NCBI GenBank assembly: GCA_039090855.1 | Contig: CM077010.1 | Location: forward strand, 47,820,905-47,884,904 | Direction of reading: 5' to 3' | Source of the DNA: Macrothele yani | Taxonomy: Eukaryota; Arthropoda; Arachnida; Araneae; Macrothelidae | DNA length: 64,000 nucleotides | Part shown: piece after piece, positions 1 to 12,120 of the stretch | How positions within the stretch are numbered: the stretch's first letter is position 1 | Layout of the letters: each line of letters starts with the position of its first letter | Position numbers and translations under genes: made by a program | Notes under the pieces: generated by a model | Told to the model about the DNA's origin: nothing | Databases searched by the model: none | Seen by the model: the letters and a program-made list of their open reading frames with translations, nothing else

Positions 1-295
1 ATGGAAAATAATAATTCAACAGGTCATGTACACATTGTTAATAACTTGTTAAAAATGCATGAAGAACATGAATTTAGAATACACTAGAACCTGCTTAGAG
101 CTAGGGAGCTCCAGACCAATGGAAACCTTCATTAAATCTGGGCGCTTAGCTAAATCTGTTTTGGGGTGAAAGTTTCTGCCATGTAAAAATATGCATCTAC
201 ATTTATGTTAAACCAGTGGCTTGGTGGGGCAACAGCCCCAATCTAATAAGTATTTTTCACAGTTTTCAAGAAAGTAAAGTGGTAATAAAATTGCC
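1..295. other. Non-coding stretch, nothing recognised
   Basis: AT-rich sequence with no convincing reading frame, repeat or RNA gene. Its right part lies directly 3' of the candidate minus-strand exon that ends near 296; no AATAAA was seen close to that stop. Confidence 0.4.
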
Positions 296-712
296 CTATT
301 TTTTCATGCTTTTGTGTATTGTGCTGAGGGAATATAGAGAATGTGTAAATATATTATCAACAGAATGCAGGTCCAGGTTATGTTCTTCTACTTCATGTTC
401 AATCACCTCAGCTGCAGTCTTGTATGCTTGGGCATAAGGACTGTTAGCCAGAATATCTGCCAGAGCTGTTGATATTGATCGCTTTAATTCTTTATCTTCA
501 TTATGAGCAATGCATATAGCAGTAGCTGCCGAGGAATCATGAAGTACAATTTTCACCAGTAAGTGGTAATAAATCAGAGATGTACTGGTGAATCTGTCCC
601 TGAATTTTAAAGCAGTATGGACCACTGCCTGGAATCTCCTTTTTTTTTTTTTTTTTGTCAGAGAGGGAAGCGAATGACATTGCACTATTGTATTTCCGGA
701 TGTGTTGGACAA
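296..712 (-). CDS. Possible C-terminal exon of an unidentified protein
   Basis: An open frame of 138 codons ends at a TAG at 296. The first 20 or so codons run through a poly(A) tract on the coding strand and are probably not coding. The rest (from about FQAVVH to STIHKSMKK) has a natural residue mix: an amphipathic helical stretch, an acidic segment with the motif EHEVEEHNLDLH, and few low-complexity residues. A weak splice acceptor (CCAG before GCAGTGG, near 636) could open the exon, but it lacks a pyrimidine tract. I do not recognise the family. It could be the last exon of a host gene, a retrocopied fragment, or chance. A hAT transposon inserted about 300 bp upstream. Confidence 0.3.
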   Translation of the reverse strand: MSNTSGNTIVQCHSLPSLTKKKKKRRFQAVVHTALKFRDRFTSTSLIYYHLLVKIVLHDSSAATAICIAHNEDKELKRSISTALADILANSPYAQAYKTAAEVIEHEVEEHNLDLHSVDNIFTHSLYSLSTIHKSMKK

Positions 713-1944
713 AATTAGGACTGTATAGAAGTAAGTTCTTCAGCCCTGTATTTATCTGTAGTTCGGAAAGGAAATAAAGCTGTTATGACAACAGGAATTA
801 AAATTACCATTAGTTTCGTCCTTAGTGAAATTCAAAGCTTCGCAGTGCACCCACTCAATATTCATCACACCCAAGCTGTGCTCATGTATGACAGTTTTGT
901 CCAATAAAGCTTTTCGGAAAGATAGGTTGCCACATGTGTTACTGCGATCATTGTGTGTTCTTTCAAAATTCTTTCGCTCATGTACATTATGAAAAACCGA
1001 CCCTCGTTTGCAGGGCCGGCTGGATCATGGGGCGACCGGGGCGGTCTCCCCAGGCCCTGAGCCTTTAGGGGGCCCTGCAGTTTAGAAAACAAAATAATTT
1101 TTGGTAAAAAAATTTAACTGCATTTTTTTTTGTAACTTTTGGGGCGCAAGGCCCTTAAAAATATATTTTTGAAGTTTTTTTGTTTGTTTCCAATCTCCCC
1201 ATTTTTGAATGCATTATATCCCCCCTGTTCGTCGTACGGACACTGAGATTTGCAGATTCGAAATGATTTTTGTAACCACCTTAATCTTTTCTGCATTCAT
1301 GAAATAGCAAATTAAATTTCATCATTATGTGGTACCCTACTTTTATATATCCAACAATTTGTGTGAAAACCTGATATTTAAATTTAAGGAAATGAAAAGA
1401 ACAATACCCAAGTTACTTTCGGACTACATATGAAGGCTACTTTTCCAACATTACAAGAAATTGAAAAAAAAAAAAGGCAACTTTCATATATGAACGTGTA
1501 TAAATGTTTAGAATGTCACTAATTGGTCAGTTACTCCACTGTGCATTAAAAATCAATCACTAAACATGTATCAGGGGAAAAAAACTGTTTATACCAATTT
1601 ATTTTAGAGGGATCCTTATTATATTTCCTATACAAAAATATTCGCAATGAGAAAATATTCGCTAAGCAGGTATCTTTTTATCATCCAAACGCCCGTGCTA
1701 TTCGTGCCAACCAATACAGCAAAAATAACTGAATGCTGTCTAGACACGATACCAAACAATGGAGATAGTTGCAGATTAAAAGATGAACTTTTATTTACAA
1801 CTTAAAACCATATATACATGCGAGATCTTTCAGACCCACTATGGATCCATCATCAGGCTCTCTTGTGAATAAGCTGTTATAAGAGTCACAATGCAACCTA
1901 AACCTCTTCTCCCGGGAAAGAAAATCGTAGATTTTAATACTTTT

Positions 1945-2107
<163 letters not shown>

Positions 2108-2244
2108 CTTTCAGTCCATATTATGGTCTTTTTCTTAAGCTTAAAGCAAATACTTCTTTAACGGTAGTGTTTGTGTGTCTTCCTCACGAACGATAATTTT
2201 CAGAAACGACTTTATTAAAATATGAGATTTATTTTTTAGTGCCC

Positions 2245-2320
2245 ACAATGAAATTTTGCTCTGGGCCCTACAATGAAATTTTGCTCTGGGCCCTACAATG
2301 AAATTTTGCCCAGGGCCCCG
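2245..2320. repeat. Three 25-bp subterminal direct repeats
   Basis: The word ACAATGAAATTTTGC starts at 2245, 2270 and 2295, each followed by a version of CTGGGCCC. The repeats sit immediately inside the right end of the hAT-type element. Subterminal repeats in hAT elements are commonly transposase-binding sites; that role here is inference. Confidence 0.8.
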
Positions 2321-2349
2321 CAAGAGCTCCATCCGGCCCTGCTCGTTTG

Positions 2350-5300
2350 GGTGGTCTCCCTCGAATGCCACTCATGACAGAACCCTGTTTCTGTCATCAC
2401 TGTACCACAGTTTACAGTTCAGTAGAAGCATGTGCAGCCTTGATGATAGCCAATCAGCTCCTTGCCCGCTGGCTCGGGCGGGCGTCATCTTCCAAGGTTG
2501 TATGACTACCCGTCTATCCTATGTTGTGTGTGAATATGAAGTCAGACTGATTGTTGTTACATGTACAGCAATCAGCTGATTAAATTTTGAAGAAATTTTT
2601 TATCTCCCCCCTTCAATTCTTGGGATCAAGATCTCTAAAATGAGCCATTTCCCAAGTTCGTACGACGTATCTATGTCCCGCAATTTTGTAGGACACTACA
2701 AAATTGTATGTAAGATACCCAAAACAATGGGGTATACTTGAAATATTTAATTAACTTTATTAGTACTATGGTTAATTAGTTAAATCTTTCAAGTATATTT
2801 GAGTTGACAGCCACATAAGACTGACTGCTGTACTAACACTAATGAAGCAAAAGCAGCGTCAATCCTCCCAAGAAAAGGGAAACTGGCATGATTCCAGAAA
2901 TTGTCTCCTGTTTCTCCTTCAGCGACATCCTCATTTCATTACCCTTCTCTGCCGTTATCCCTGGAAATCCACTTACATGTCCATGAGGCCCCCTCCTTTT
3001 GCCTAGCAGTAGGTGGCCTATTTTTAACTCTGCTGATGCAATACACCCAAGGCATAGCCCCTTGGGGTGGGTGACAGTCTCTTGTGCAACAAATGAGTTG
3101 CACAAGAGACTATTGCTTTTCTATCGACATTCTTCCACAAGCACAGAAAGATTGTCCTGCACTGTTGCAATTTCATCCTGTATACCACCATTTCTATTCC
3201 TCCATTCCTGGACAGCATGAAATGATGCAGCAGATTTTCTTTGCCTCATTAAATATGGAATTTCATTAAAAAAAATTTTTGCTTCACTTGTTAAAAGTGA
3301 TTATCTTAGCTTTTCTCTTCCTTGTTAAATCCAGGGACTCGATTAAATTTTGTTCATTAAAAACAATCAAATTAGCTTTGAATTAATTATATTTAACAAA
3401 AGTTCCTGTTTTGCTCATTAATCCCAAATCTTATGAAATATATATACTCATTTTAAGTGGGTTGTACTGTATTATGTTTATTACTTTACTGAGTGCATGG
3501 CATTTTAACTTCACTCTTACTCAGTCCAGCTGATTTGCTGACACAAATTAATAGTACAATGAAGAAGATTTTCTCTAAAGTTTAAAATACATGAAATAAA
3601 ATAATTTTGACTTATGCCACTAATGTACATAGTGTTATTGATTTTTACTGGGTAAAGGTACCGAATTGGTTATTTCTAATTTGTGTTGTTATGCCAAAAT
3701 ACTGTATCTTTAATGTAATTCTAGGCTATTTAATTTAATGCTGTTTTTGATTTCCCATAAAAAATAAAGTGGTCAGTATAATGGGTGAACTTCTACCAAA
3801 AAAATATTATACCTGCATTCATTTCCTTTGCTGATTTAATTTTTACTGTACAGTGTTAGTTTGTTGCAATAATAAATACTATATTACAATAATACTAAAA
3901 ACAAAACAAAAAAACAGCTTATTTAAAAGAAAATGACTGTGTGAAAATTAATTTGAATGATGGTTGCAAACAATGAATTGTGATGCTAATGTATGAAATT
4001 CTGAAACTTCTAAATTTGCAAAATATGAAATTTAACTATTTATTGTACTGAACTTTAGTAATTGGGGGGGGACAAAATTTTACTGTAGATGTTGGCATGC
4101 AGACAGACATAAGCACAAATGCATTCTGTTCATATACACATGAATTCTTAATGACATTTTTAATTAGAAGACTATGTATAAAGACTTTTCTTGTGCTGAG
4201 ATCTTCCCCTCATCATTAATCATATTTACCTAGGATGTAAACAGCATCAAATGCTGATTACTCAAAGTTTGCTTTGTACTAAACTACACATGTTATGTAA
4301 TAAACGTGTTTTAAAAAGCAGTGAGCTTTCCAGAAATGCTTTCCCAGATACATTCTTATTGAAAGAGTCCAACAGTAAGGTAAGTGAAAATAACCATATG
4401 AAGCCATCCTCTGTAAAACAGCATACTGTAGGTGTTTTTTCCTCCACCTCCCACACAGTGCCTTCTTTCACTTACTCTTTACTCTTTAATCCATTAGTTT
4501 ATGTTTATCTTTTCCAAACACACACATTTTTTCATAGCAACGACATTGATGCATCATTACCAGGATTCCTTTTAACTTTCAACTTGTAAATATTTTTGCC
4601 AGTTAAGTTGCCACATATTTTCTTCCTGTGGCTGTTTTGTTTTTCACCAACCTATTGCTGGGAAGTTTTTGCATTTGACTTAAGTTTCACCAAAATGCTG
4701 CGATGGTAATGATCTTGAAATTTATGGAAAATATGTAACGTAAAAAAAAAAAAAACTAATTGCGAACAATACCGTCTTAGCAAGATTTATTAAAAAATAA
4801 ATATGTACAAATTAAAACCATTAGTACTTTCAAGGTGATGATCACCTCATCCTCAGATGTGTCAGATATGCCAACATAACATCTTATATACACTGTCCAT
4901 ATGATGTGCCCCATGGGTACATTACTCCAGGAACACATGACAAGCAGGATTTGTACACAACTTATGCAAATCATAATGAAGAAAGTAAGCTGTAAGAACA
5001 AGTTATTCCAAAAAAAAAAAACTATCGTCAATGTTGTGGGATCACACAAGAAGGGATGCACTGGGATTTCTGCAACCAATCTTGCTGGAACATAAACACT
5101 CTTAGTGTCAAATGCTTGTTTTGTTGTTCTACTGTGTATTTTAATAAAAACAACTTCTGTTGATGTAGAGTAGAAAAATTTTAATGAATAAATAAAGGAA
5201 ATGCGCATGTGTAAACTCAACTTTTTTTGTTGTTGTTAGATATCAATGCAAAGGGCATATGCCACTGTGACCAGTAGTATTTGTACGCTTAAGAACAGAA

Positions 5301-6240
5301 TGAGAAAGTAATAATGGTTGCTACACAACTCTTAAAGCATGAAGTACATCAGATGCATACTGATTCCACATTTTTTTTTAATCATGAGAAAAATAAAGAA
5401 GCATAATTATTTAGTCTTTTTACCAAAACTTGGGCATTACAGTGTGGAATCATACCCATTGTGCTGTAGCTTAATGTCTATTTTCTGGTCATAGCTCCTA
5501 ATCTTGATGATGCATTTAATGCATATTTCTAGTATGATCTATAGCTACACCACTGACTGCTGGATAAGTCTTGTGCTATTGTTGAATAAGAATTATTGTA
5601 AGGTGCTGTAAGGAGACATGTAATTTTTGATGAAGAGTGGTGGTGGTATTATTATTTTCTGAAAAAGTTGTGATAGTTTTTGTACCAGTTGGGAAATTAA
5701 GAGATTTTGATTACCATAGAAAGGAATTGTCATTCACATAGAAGGGATGCATGCAACAAAGGATATAAACAGTAAGCAAATTTTGTATTTTGTATCCATC
5801 ACAACATTATAGCAAACATTTTGCAGCCTATTGCTACTTCAAAGTCACTCAATGATTTGTAGTTTTCTTCCAGCATTACCAGTTCATTACAAATGTCATA
5901 CCAACATCTTCACTAATATCAGCAGTTCAAAGCGTATTCTGTCCATTTTTTTTGTTTGTTATTTTTCTGTTAAAATAATTCATGCTAATTTATTTTTGCA
6001 CAAATGGTAAGTTATATGTTCTTGGAAAAATGAATAGCATAATTGATTATATCTTTGCAAAGCTAAATGGTAGCCTTGATTTCAAAGACATACAAGTTGG
6101 GTTCTAATTATGTTAACTTTCACATGATAATCGTGTCAAAATTAATTAGGATAATTTGTTATCGCTTACATGGGATAATACACACTGCCCTCCAGAATGT
6201 ACTCGCAAATCGTCAGCAGAAAGGCCATTTCACATAATGA
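2350..6240. other. Long non-coding stretch
   Basis: No gene or complete mobile element is recognised. It is AT-rich with many homopolymer runs. A short perfect hairpin lies at 3076-3111. Around 4780-4880 a stretch rich in GATGATCACCTCATCCTCA resembles the 3' UTR of some retroelements, but no coding part accompanies it. The open frames of 60-147 codons here look random, with Phe/Leu/Ile-rich composition from AT-rich DNA. Confidence 0.4.
3076..3111. repeat. Perfect short hairpin, 15-bp arms
   Basis: AGTCTCTTGTGCAAC and its exact complement are separated by six bases (AAATGA). There is no U-run after it and no RNA gene is apparent. Confidence 0.7.
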
Positions 6241-6299
6241 ATTCAGTTTTGAATGAAAATTTCACGCTTATGATTTATTATGTAATGTATATTAAAGTT

Positions 6300-6520
6300 C
6301 AGATGTTTTAGCTGAATATCAGCCTTGGTTACACTGGTAAGCAAGTGTTCATGTGGTTGACATCATTTCCATAACTTTTGCCAGTAGTGATTTCCAAATA
6401 ATCGGGATGTTGAATGGTACGTTCGAATTGCAATGAATTTCGATGCTTTCCCTGTAGCGTAAAGAAAATTCGTTAGAGAAAGGTGCAATCCTTTTGATTT
6501 TTAGATGAAAGGTATCGTGC
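6300..6520 (-). mobile_element. Penelope-like element 3' fragment, copy A
   Basis: This stretch is a diverged relative of 11160-11390 (shared words include GTTGACATCATTTC, TTTCCAAATAAT and GGTGCAATCC). The copy at 11 kb lies directly 3' of a Penelope-type RT remnant on the minus strand, so I assign this fragment to the same family. Its own translation is too broken to show a domain. Confidence 0.5.
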
Positions 6521-6626
6521 AGGAAAGATTAGCATGGTTTAGTTAGCCGTCAGTACACAATTATAAGTGAAAGGTTTTACACATATCCATAATCAGTTTA
6601 ACATAAATTTAATACAAGTTTAGATC

Positions 6627-7065
6627 TACACCGAAGAGCAATTGGATTAGAGGCAGCTGACGCTATGCAAATGTGGCACTGTGGGTGGCCCTGTAAACGG
6701 AAACGACATGACGTATGCAGTAATCCAACAATATAAGGAGTGATGCGACGGGAATCAGTAAGAGTCGGACGCAGTATGGGTAAGACGAAGGATCTAAGCG
6801 CATTTGATCGTGGGCAAATTGTCAGGGCTCAATGAATGGGTCACTCCATCTTGGAAGTCGTGCAGGCACTGGGATTTTCACGAGCAACTGTGTCACGGGT
6901 GCATCGTGAGTACATCAAATCCGATAAAACCATCCCCGCAAGGGCCAACTGCTGTGGACAACAGCGTGTGGATGAGCACGGTCATCGTCGGCTAGCTCGC
7001 ATTGTAACAGCAAATAGACGGGCCACAGTGCAAGAAATCACTCTGCAATCCAATTGCCAACAGTA
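6627..7065 (+). mobile_element. Tc1-like transposon, 5' fragment
   Basis: It starts with TACACCGAAGAGCAATTGGA, the terminal repeat also seen at both ends of the Tc1 at 46364-47578. It continues through the 5' UTR into the N-terminal half of the transposase DNA-binding region (words FDRGQIV, GHSI, FSRATVSRVHREYI, RRATVQEIT), with a stop and frameshift near 6834. The similarity stops near 7065, where a minus-strand mariner begins. Confidence 0.85.
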
Positions 7066-7893
7066 CACATTCGAATTTATTGTTTGGATCCATGGTAGGA
7101 GCTCGAAAAGCATGAGCATCTTTAAAATCCCACCACACCGAGACCAGAACCTTCTGCTGATGAATGTCTGCTTTGGATGTCGTTTGAGGTGAAGCAGGGC
7201 GTCGGGATGAAGACCGTTTGCGCAGAACATTGTTGTACACAATCCACTTTTCGTCACCAATTATCAGTCGCTTCAAAAAAGGATCGTTTTCCTCACGTTT
7301 AATTAGCATATCGCAGATGTTTATACGCGCCGTCAATTGAGCTTCTTTGAGTTCATGAGGAACCCACACGTCGAGCTTTCTTACATATCCCAGCTTCTTC
7401 AGGTGGTCGTGAACGCTTGAATGATGGATGTGCAATGTGTCTGCAATCTCTAGTGTCACGTAACGTGGATTTAACTCGATCAACGCCTTGATTTGGTCGT
7501 CATAAACCTCGGTTGGCCTCTCGGACCGAGGAGCATCGTTGAGGTAAAAATCGCCAGCACGGAATTTTGCGAACCAGTGCTAGCCCTGACGTTCTTGTTG
7601 AGCATTATCACCGTACACTTTACGCAACTTTTCACAAGCTTGACATGCGTTCTTCCCTTTACAGAAGTGAAACAGTAAAATATGGCAAAAATGCACGATT
7701 TGGTCTTTCAACTTCATGTCAAATCTCCGCAAATCAACCAAATCGCTCACTATTCCTTTTAGACTGCAGCTAGAACTGGCTCCTGTCGAATGCCATAGCG
7801 ATAACAGAGCTGCGCATGCCTCTAGTACTTCCAAAACCGCCCAACCGCCATCAGGTGCCAAAATACGTCATGACTTTTCCGACAACCCAATAA
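7066..7893 (-). pseudogene. mariner transposase remnant
   Basis: On the minus strand an open frame of 163 codons (6992-7483) contains mariner landmarks. A second helix-turn-helix region (YVTLEIADTLHIHHSSVHDHL) is followed by the linker VPHELKE, the block with the first catalytic Asp (GDEKWIVYNN) and VLVSVWWDFK. The remaining two catalytic positions are absent: similarity ends after WWDFK, where the sequence runs into the plus-strand Tc1 fragment. The N-terminal part (7484-7860) is broken by frameshifts. The right end carries a typical mariner terminus (GGGTTGTCGGAAAAGTCATG on the minus strand, near 7867-7889). The element is dead. Confidence 0.8.
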
Positions 7894-8895
7894 TTCAGAA
7901 ATGTACATAGTAACGTATAATTTATGTAGTGTTTCTGAGCTGTCTGAATGTTGTTGTTTTTTTCACTTAAATGTTGGTAGGCTTCATAACTTCACCATGA
8001 GAGCTGGCAAGCTGCACCACCATGGGAAAAACTCCCAGAATGAATTCTGGGTCAATTTTGGGTGGCACAAGTTGGTTATCAGTTGTGTGAATTGACAAGC
8101 TAGTGGTGTTCCATTGAACAATGACATCCTTGTAAAATCTACCAGCTCAACTGTAAACGCCATAGCAAGAGTAACAACTCTGTGCTCATACACTTTCCTT
8201 ACATACCAGTCTGGTCTAATATATTTCAGCAAGAATGTCCACTTAATTATGGCAAAACAGTGTCCAGATACTCTTTGGAGGGTAGTGTGTTTACTGTAGT
8301 CTATATTTATTTACAATTGCATATTCACAGATCTCACTTAAACTGCCGCCCATTGTTTTTTAAATAAGCTAAGAATCATTACAATTTGTTTTTTTAAACA
8401 ATACACCAAGTAATTTTGAAGGAATAGAGGTAGCTACAGAGCAGAAACTCAAGTCCAGAAGTCATCTACACTTTTTAAAAAAATATAAACACATGAAAAC
8501 TCGGAGCATTGTTTCGCTTGTACCCTCATCAACTTTAAGATAAATGAAGAGAGAGAAGCTTTGTTTACCCATCACTTTGATATATTTTCTTCTTCCGAGG
8601 TGGAATTTGTTTTATTATTTGCCATTATTTTAAATAAAGACGTGGGTAATACTTTATTGTAGATTAATGAGCTTCCACTTTGTGGTCAAATGCTGCAGCT
8701 AAATATTTTGTCTGAGCATGCTGTGACATTTCTTTAACCCTTTAAGCTCAACTTTTTTAAGTGGGGAACTAATAGTCATGCAATGTAATCAAGTGAATAA
8801 CCTTTGAGTAATAATACAAATCTACAAAATGTTATTAAAATTATACTTGGGCTATTTTGGAAGATATTGCTCCCATTTGCAGTACTGAGTGCAAA
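7894..8895. other. Non-coding stretch, nothing recognised
   Basis: AT-rich DNA with short random frames only; it ends in an (AAAT)n/(AT)n tract that borders a LINE fragment. Confidence 0.4.
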
Positions 8896-8942
8896 TAAAT
8901 AAATAAATAAATAAATAAATATATATATATATATATATATAT
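8896..8942. repeat. (AAAT)n then (AT)n microsatellite
   Basis: A run of AAAT units passes into about 12 AT units directly against the 5' edge of the LINE fragment. It was probably the insertion target. Confidence 0.9.
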
Positions 8943-9795
8943 CACTGAACTGGGAAAACAAAGGGATAAAGATTAATGGAGATTATCTAACCCACCTTCG
9001 TTTTGCTGATGACATAGTCATTTTTGCAACTACCCCATCGGAGCTACAGAGTATGATGCAGGAACTTGCTGACAAAAGTAAAGAAGTGGGATTAAAAATG
9101 AACTTTCAGAAGACAAAAGTGATGTTCAATGCTTTTACAAGAAATGAAGATTTATCGATTGATGGAGAAAAGCTGGAGATAACAGACACGTACGTTTATC
9201 TTGGACAGCAGATATCAAGTGAGGGTCACATTAGTGAAGAAATTAATCGGCGTACAAAACTTGCCTGGAGAGCTTTTGGAAGAAACAGCATAATTTTCAA
9301 GAGCAATATGCCATTATGTCTTAAAAGAAAAGTGTTTGATCAATGCATCCTTCCAGTTCTTACGTATGGTGCAGAGACGTGGACCTTAGCTAAAAGAGAC
9401 ATACAAAGGCTGCAGACAACTCAAAGAAGCATGGAGAGGTGCATGCTTGGTGTAACCAGGAGAGATAAGAAGAGGAACACGTGGATCCGAAAAATGACAA
9501 GAGTGGAAGACATCATGATCAGAGTTAAATCCCTGAAATGGCAATGGGCTGGACATACTGCCAGAAGAACAGACCATCGATGGACAGCCGAAATTTTAGA
9601 TTGGATTCCAAGGGACAGGAAAAGACCCAGAAGAAGACCACATGGAAGATGGGTGGATGAAATTCGAAAGTATGCGGGAGTGACCTGGAGGAGACTGGCA
9701 CAAGACAGACCGTTGTGGAGGAAACTTGGGGAGACCTTCGTCCAGCAGTGGATTGATAATGGTTGATAATGATGATGATGATGATATATATATAT
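8943..9795 (+). mobile_element. RTE-like LINE, 5'-truncated copy
   Basis: This is the 3' quarter of the LINE family seen complete at 28169-31378. The frame is open from the first base of the fragment to the TGA at 9764-9766 and covers the catalytic RT block HLRFADDIVIFA and the whole C-terminal domain (LTYGAETWTLAKRDIQ to FVQQWIDNG). It has lost the endonuclease and most of the RT, so it is inactive. It starts directly in an (AT)n tract and ends (ATG)n(AT)n, as the two larger copies do. Confidence 0.92.
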
Positions 9796-11155
9796 TTTGG
9801 CTTAGAGGGGGAGTGGAGTTGGAAAATGATGTAGCCCTTTTGGCAGAATGTGTGTAAAGTGATATGTTATCAAATAGAAAAAAATATAGAAAATAAAAGA
9901 TACAGCTATCACATTCAAACCAATAATAAGTTTCAGGCTCTTCCTTGTAAAATATGTTTTTCCCCTTCACACTGCACTTCTTGCACTTCTGTTTTTTGTG
10001 GAGAGAGTGTGCAACATACAGTAGTACTCACTCATCATTATTTTTAGTGTTTCATCATTGTGCATTACAAGATCATAAATTGCACTTATCACTTTAATTT
10101 TTTGGTTCTCTCCAGATCATTGGCACACTAAAACAAATAGATTCATTTTTCCTTGCCTTCTGCCCTTGGCTCAGTTCTTCAACATGGACCTTCTGTGGAG
10201 CAAATGATTTGTCCTGGTTCCCAAGTTTTGCTCCAAAATATGTGTAGAAGACCTTTTTACGATGTCTGTAATGTTCCTCCATTGCCTTTTAATGGCCAGT
10301 TCCCTACAAATCAGGAGGGGGACTAAAGCTCTCCCCACCCCCATTCTTACTATAATCCCAAAATATGTTTTTCATTTAAGTTATAAAAAAATAATTTCTA
10401 AACCTTTATTAAGTTCAGAATATTATTTTTGTTATTTTAAATCAATGATCTATCCTCAAAAAATAAATAAAAAAAGTCAATGGCAAATTTATATATGGCC
10501 CATTACATATATGCTAATGAACAACATGCACGGAACTGCTTCTTGTTAAATGATATGCCTGTGGATTGTCAAGTGTGCAATGCAGGTTTTTTTTTTTTTA
10601 CTTTTTAGCCATAGGTTCTTTCTAAGAGTTGGCAACGCTATATATGCCTGGTGGATGTGGAGGCTCAGATATTTAAGGTCTCATACTCTGAATTTGGTGT
10701 CATAGGGCTAGTTTTCTTGCCCTGCTGTGGATATCTTTATTGCTCTTACTGAGTATGCTGTCTCTCCAAAGCCTTGAATTCTGTGGTGCCTGCATGTCAA
10801 TAAACCAAACCAGCCAGCCAGTACTCAAAGAACACATAGGATCCACTATTCACTCTATGGATTGTTTAAATTGCAGGGACTATAAAATTAAGAGTTTGGC
10901 TTCCATACATCTGCATACGAAATCTGTTGCTCATCCAAAAAATGGCTATGAATAGAAGTCCTCCTAAATACAAGAAAGGTAAGCCAACTGGGGAACTGCT
11001 CAATACTCTTCACAGCTGCAAAGCAACATGGAGGCCATCTCCATGTTCTCAAAAACCCACTGAAGATGGGAAAAAGATCAACATTTGAATAACAATAAGG
11101 AAGAAAAAATTTTCATGCATGATTTGTTACATATTAAACATTAAGAATAGTAAGG
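9796..11155. other. Non-coding stretch, nothing recognised
   Basis: AT-rich DNA with no convincing gene or repeat. Frames of 60-95 codons look random. Confidence 0.4.
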
Positions 11156-11159
11156 TCTT

Positions 11160-12120
11160 TCAGCTGAAACATCACCCTTGTTCACACCAGCCACAAGTGC
11201 TCACATGGTTGACATCATTTCTATAGTTGTTGCCAGTAGAGATTTCCAAATAATTGGAATAATAAAGAGTGCATCTGACTTACAAGAGTTTTTACTGAAG
11301 AGAATTTCAATGCTTTCCTGTAGCATAATTAAAGTTTGTTTGAGAAGGGTGCAATCCATTTGGTGCTGGTCCAGTTTGGAGATGCATAGGTATCTTCAGT
11401 TGTCAGAAGGGAGAAGGTGCAGGCCTTTTTCTGACATCCTTTTTATGTTCCATAAGCCTGCAGTTGATTGAATGAAAAAGTGCTACCAATGTAATGTTTT
11501 TTGTCTGAGGAGGTAAACACAGGAATGAGGTATACCCTAGGACAGTTTAAAGGATCTCTGTCTTTAGATACTGATTGGATGGTAGTAGGAGGAAAATTGA
11601 TTACAAGTCTGTAACCTAAATTTTTGAAAATTTTGAAAGTAAAATAATGATTTTAGGGGATTGAACCAATAAAAGATAGGGTCAGTTTCTGCAGAGGAGA
11701 TAGGTGGCATATGATTGTTTAGCATCAGATTTTTTGAAAAGTTTGGTGACAGTTCTGAGAGGAAACTGATGGTTTGTTGTTATTTCTTGGATGATTGCAT
11801 ATTCTTTATGTAATGAGTGGGGTCATTGCAAATGACATTGGTATGGTATAGATGAGTGATTTTAGAGCCGCAAGCTTATAAGAAAGAGCTGTATTATAGT
11901 AAAATGGGATAATGTTTGTGATAATGGTGGGTTTTCTGTAGATAGATGTAAAGAGTTGGTTATTTATTCTAGTTACTTTCACATCCAAGAAATTAATATA
12001 GTTATTGTTTTCATGATTGAAAGTGAAATTAATAGTGGAGAATTTTCTAGAGATGGAACAGGTGAGATTGTGCAATTCTTTTAAGTTTCAGATGAAATAT
12101 CTTACTATTTTTACCGTTTA
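11160..12120 (-). pseudogene. Penelope-like retroelement RT remnant
   Basis: The minus-strand frame at 11806-12075 shows the RT C-terminal signature of Penelope-like elements: INFLDVKVTR, then SIYRKPT, a run around NIIP, and SYKLAALKSLIY. Downstream (11160-11800) the frame is interrupted many times, but a segment resembling the GIY-YIG endonuclease C-terminal part (RLMEHKKDVRKRP) can be followed. No intact RT catalytic core (YADD-type motif) is present. A second, shorter copy of the 3' part lies at 6300-6520. Confidence 0.6.

Noticed and set aside
4777..5220. 147-codon minus-strand frame
   Set aside because: Phe/Ile/Cys-rich from AT-rich DNA, runs through A-runs, no domain recognised.
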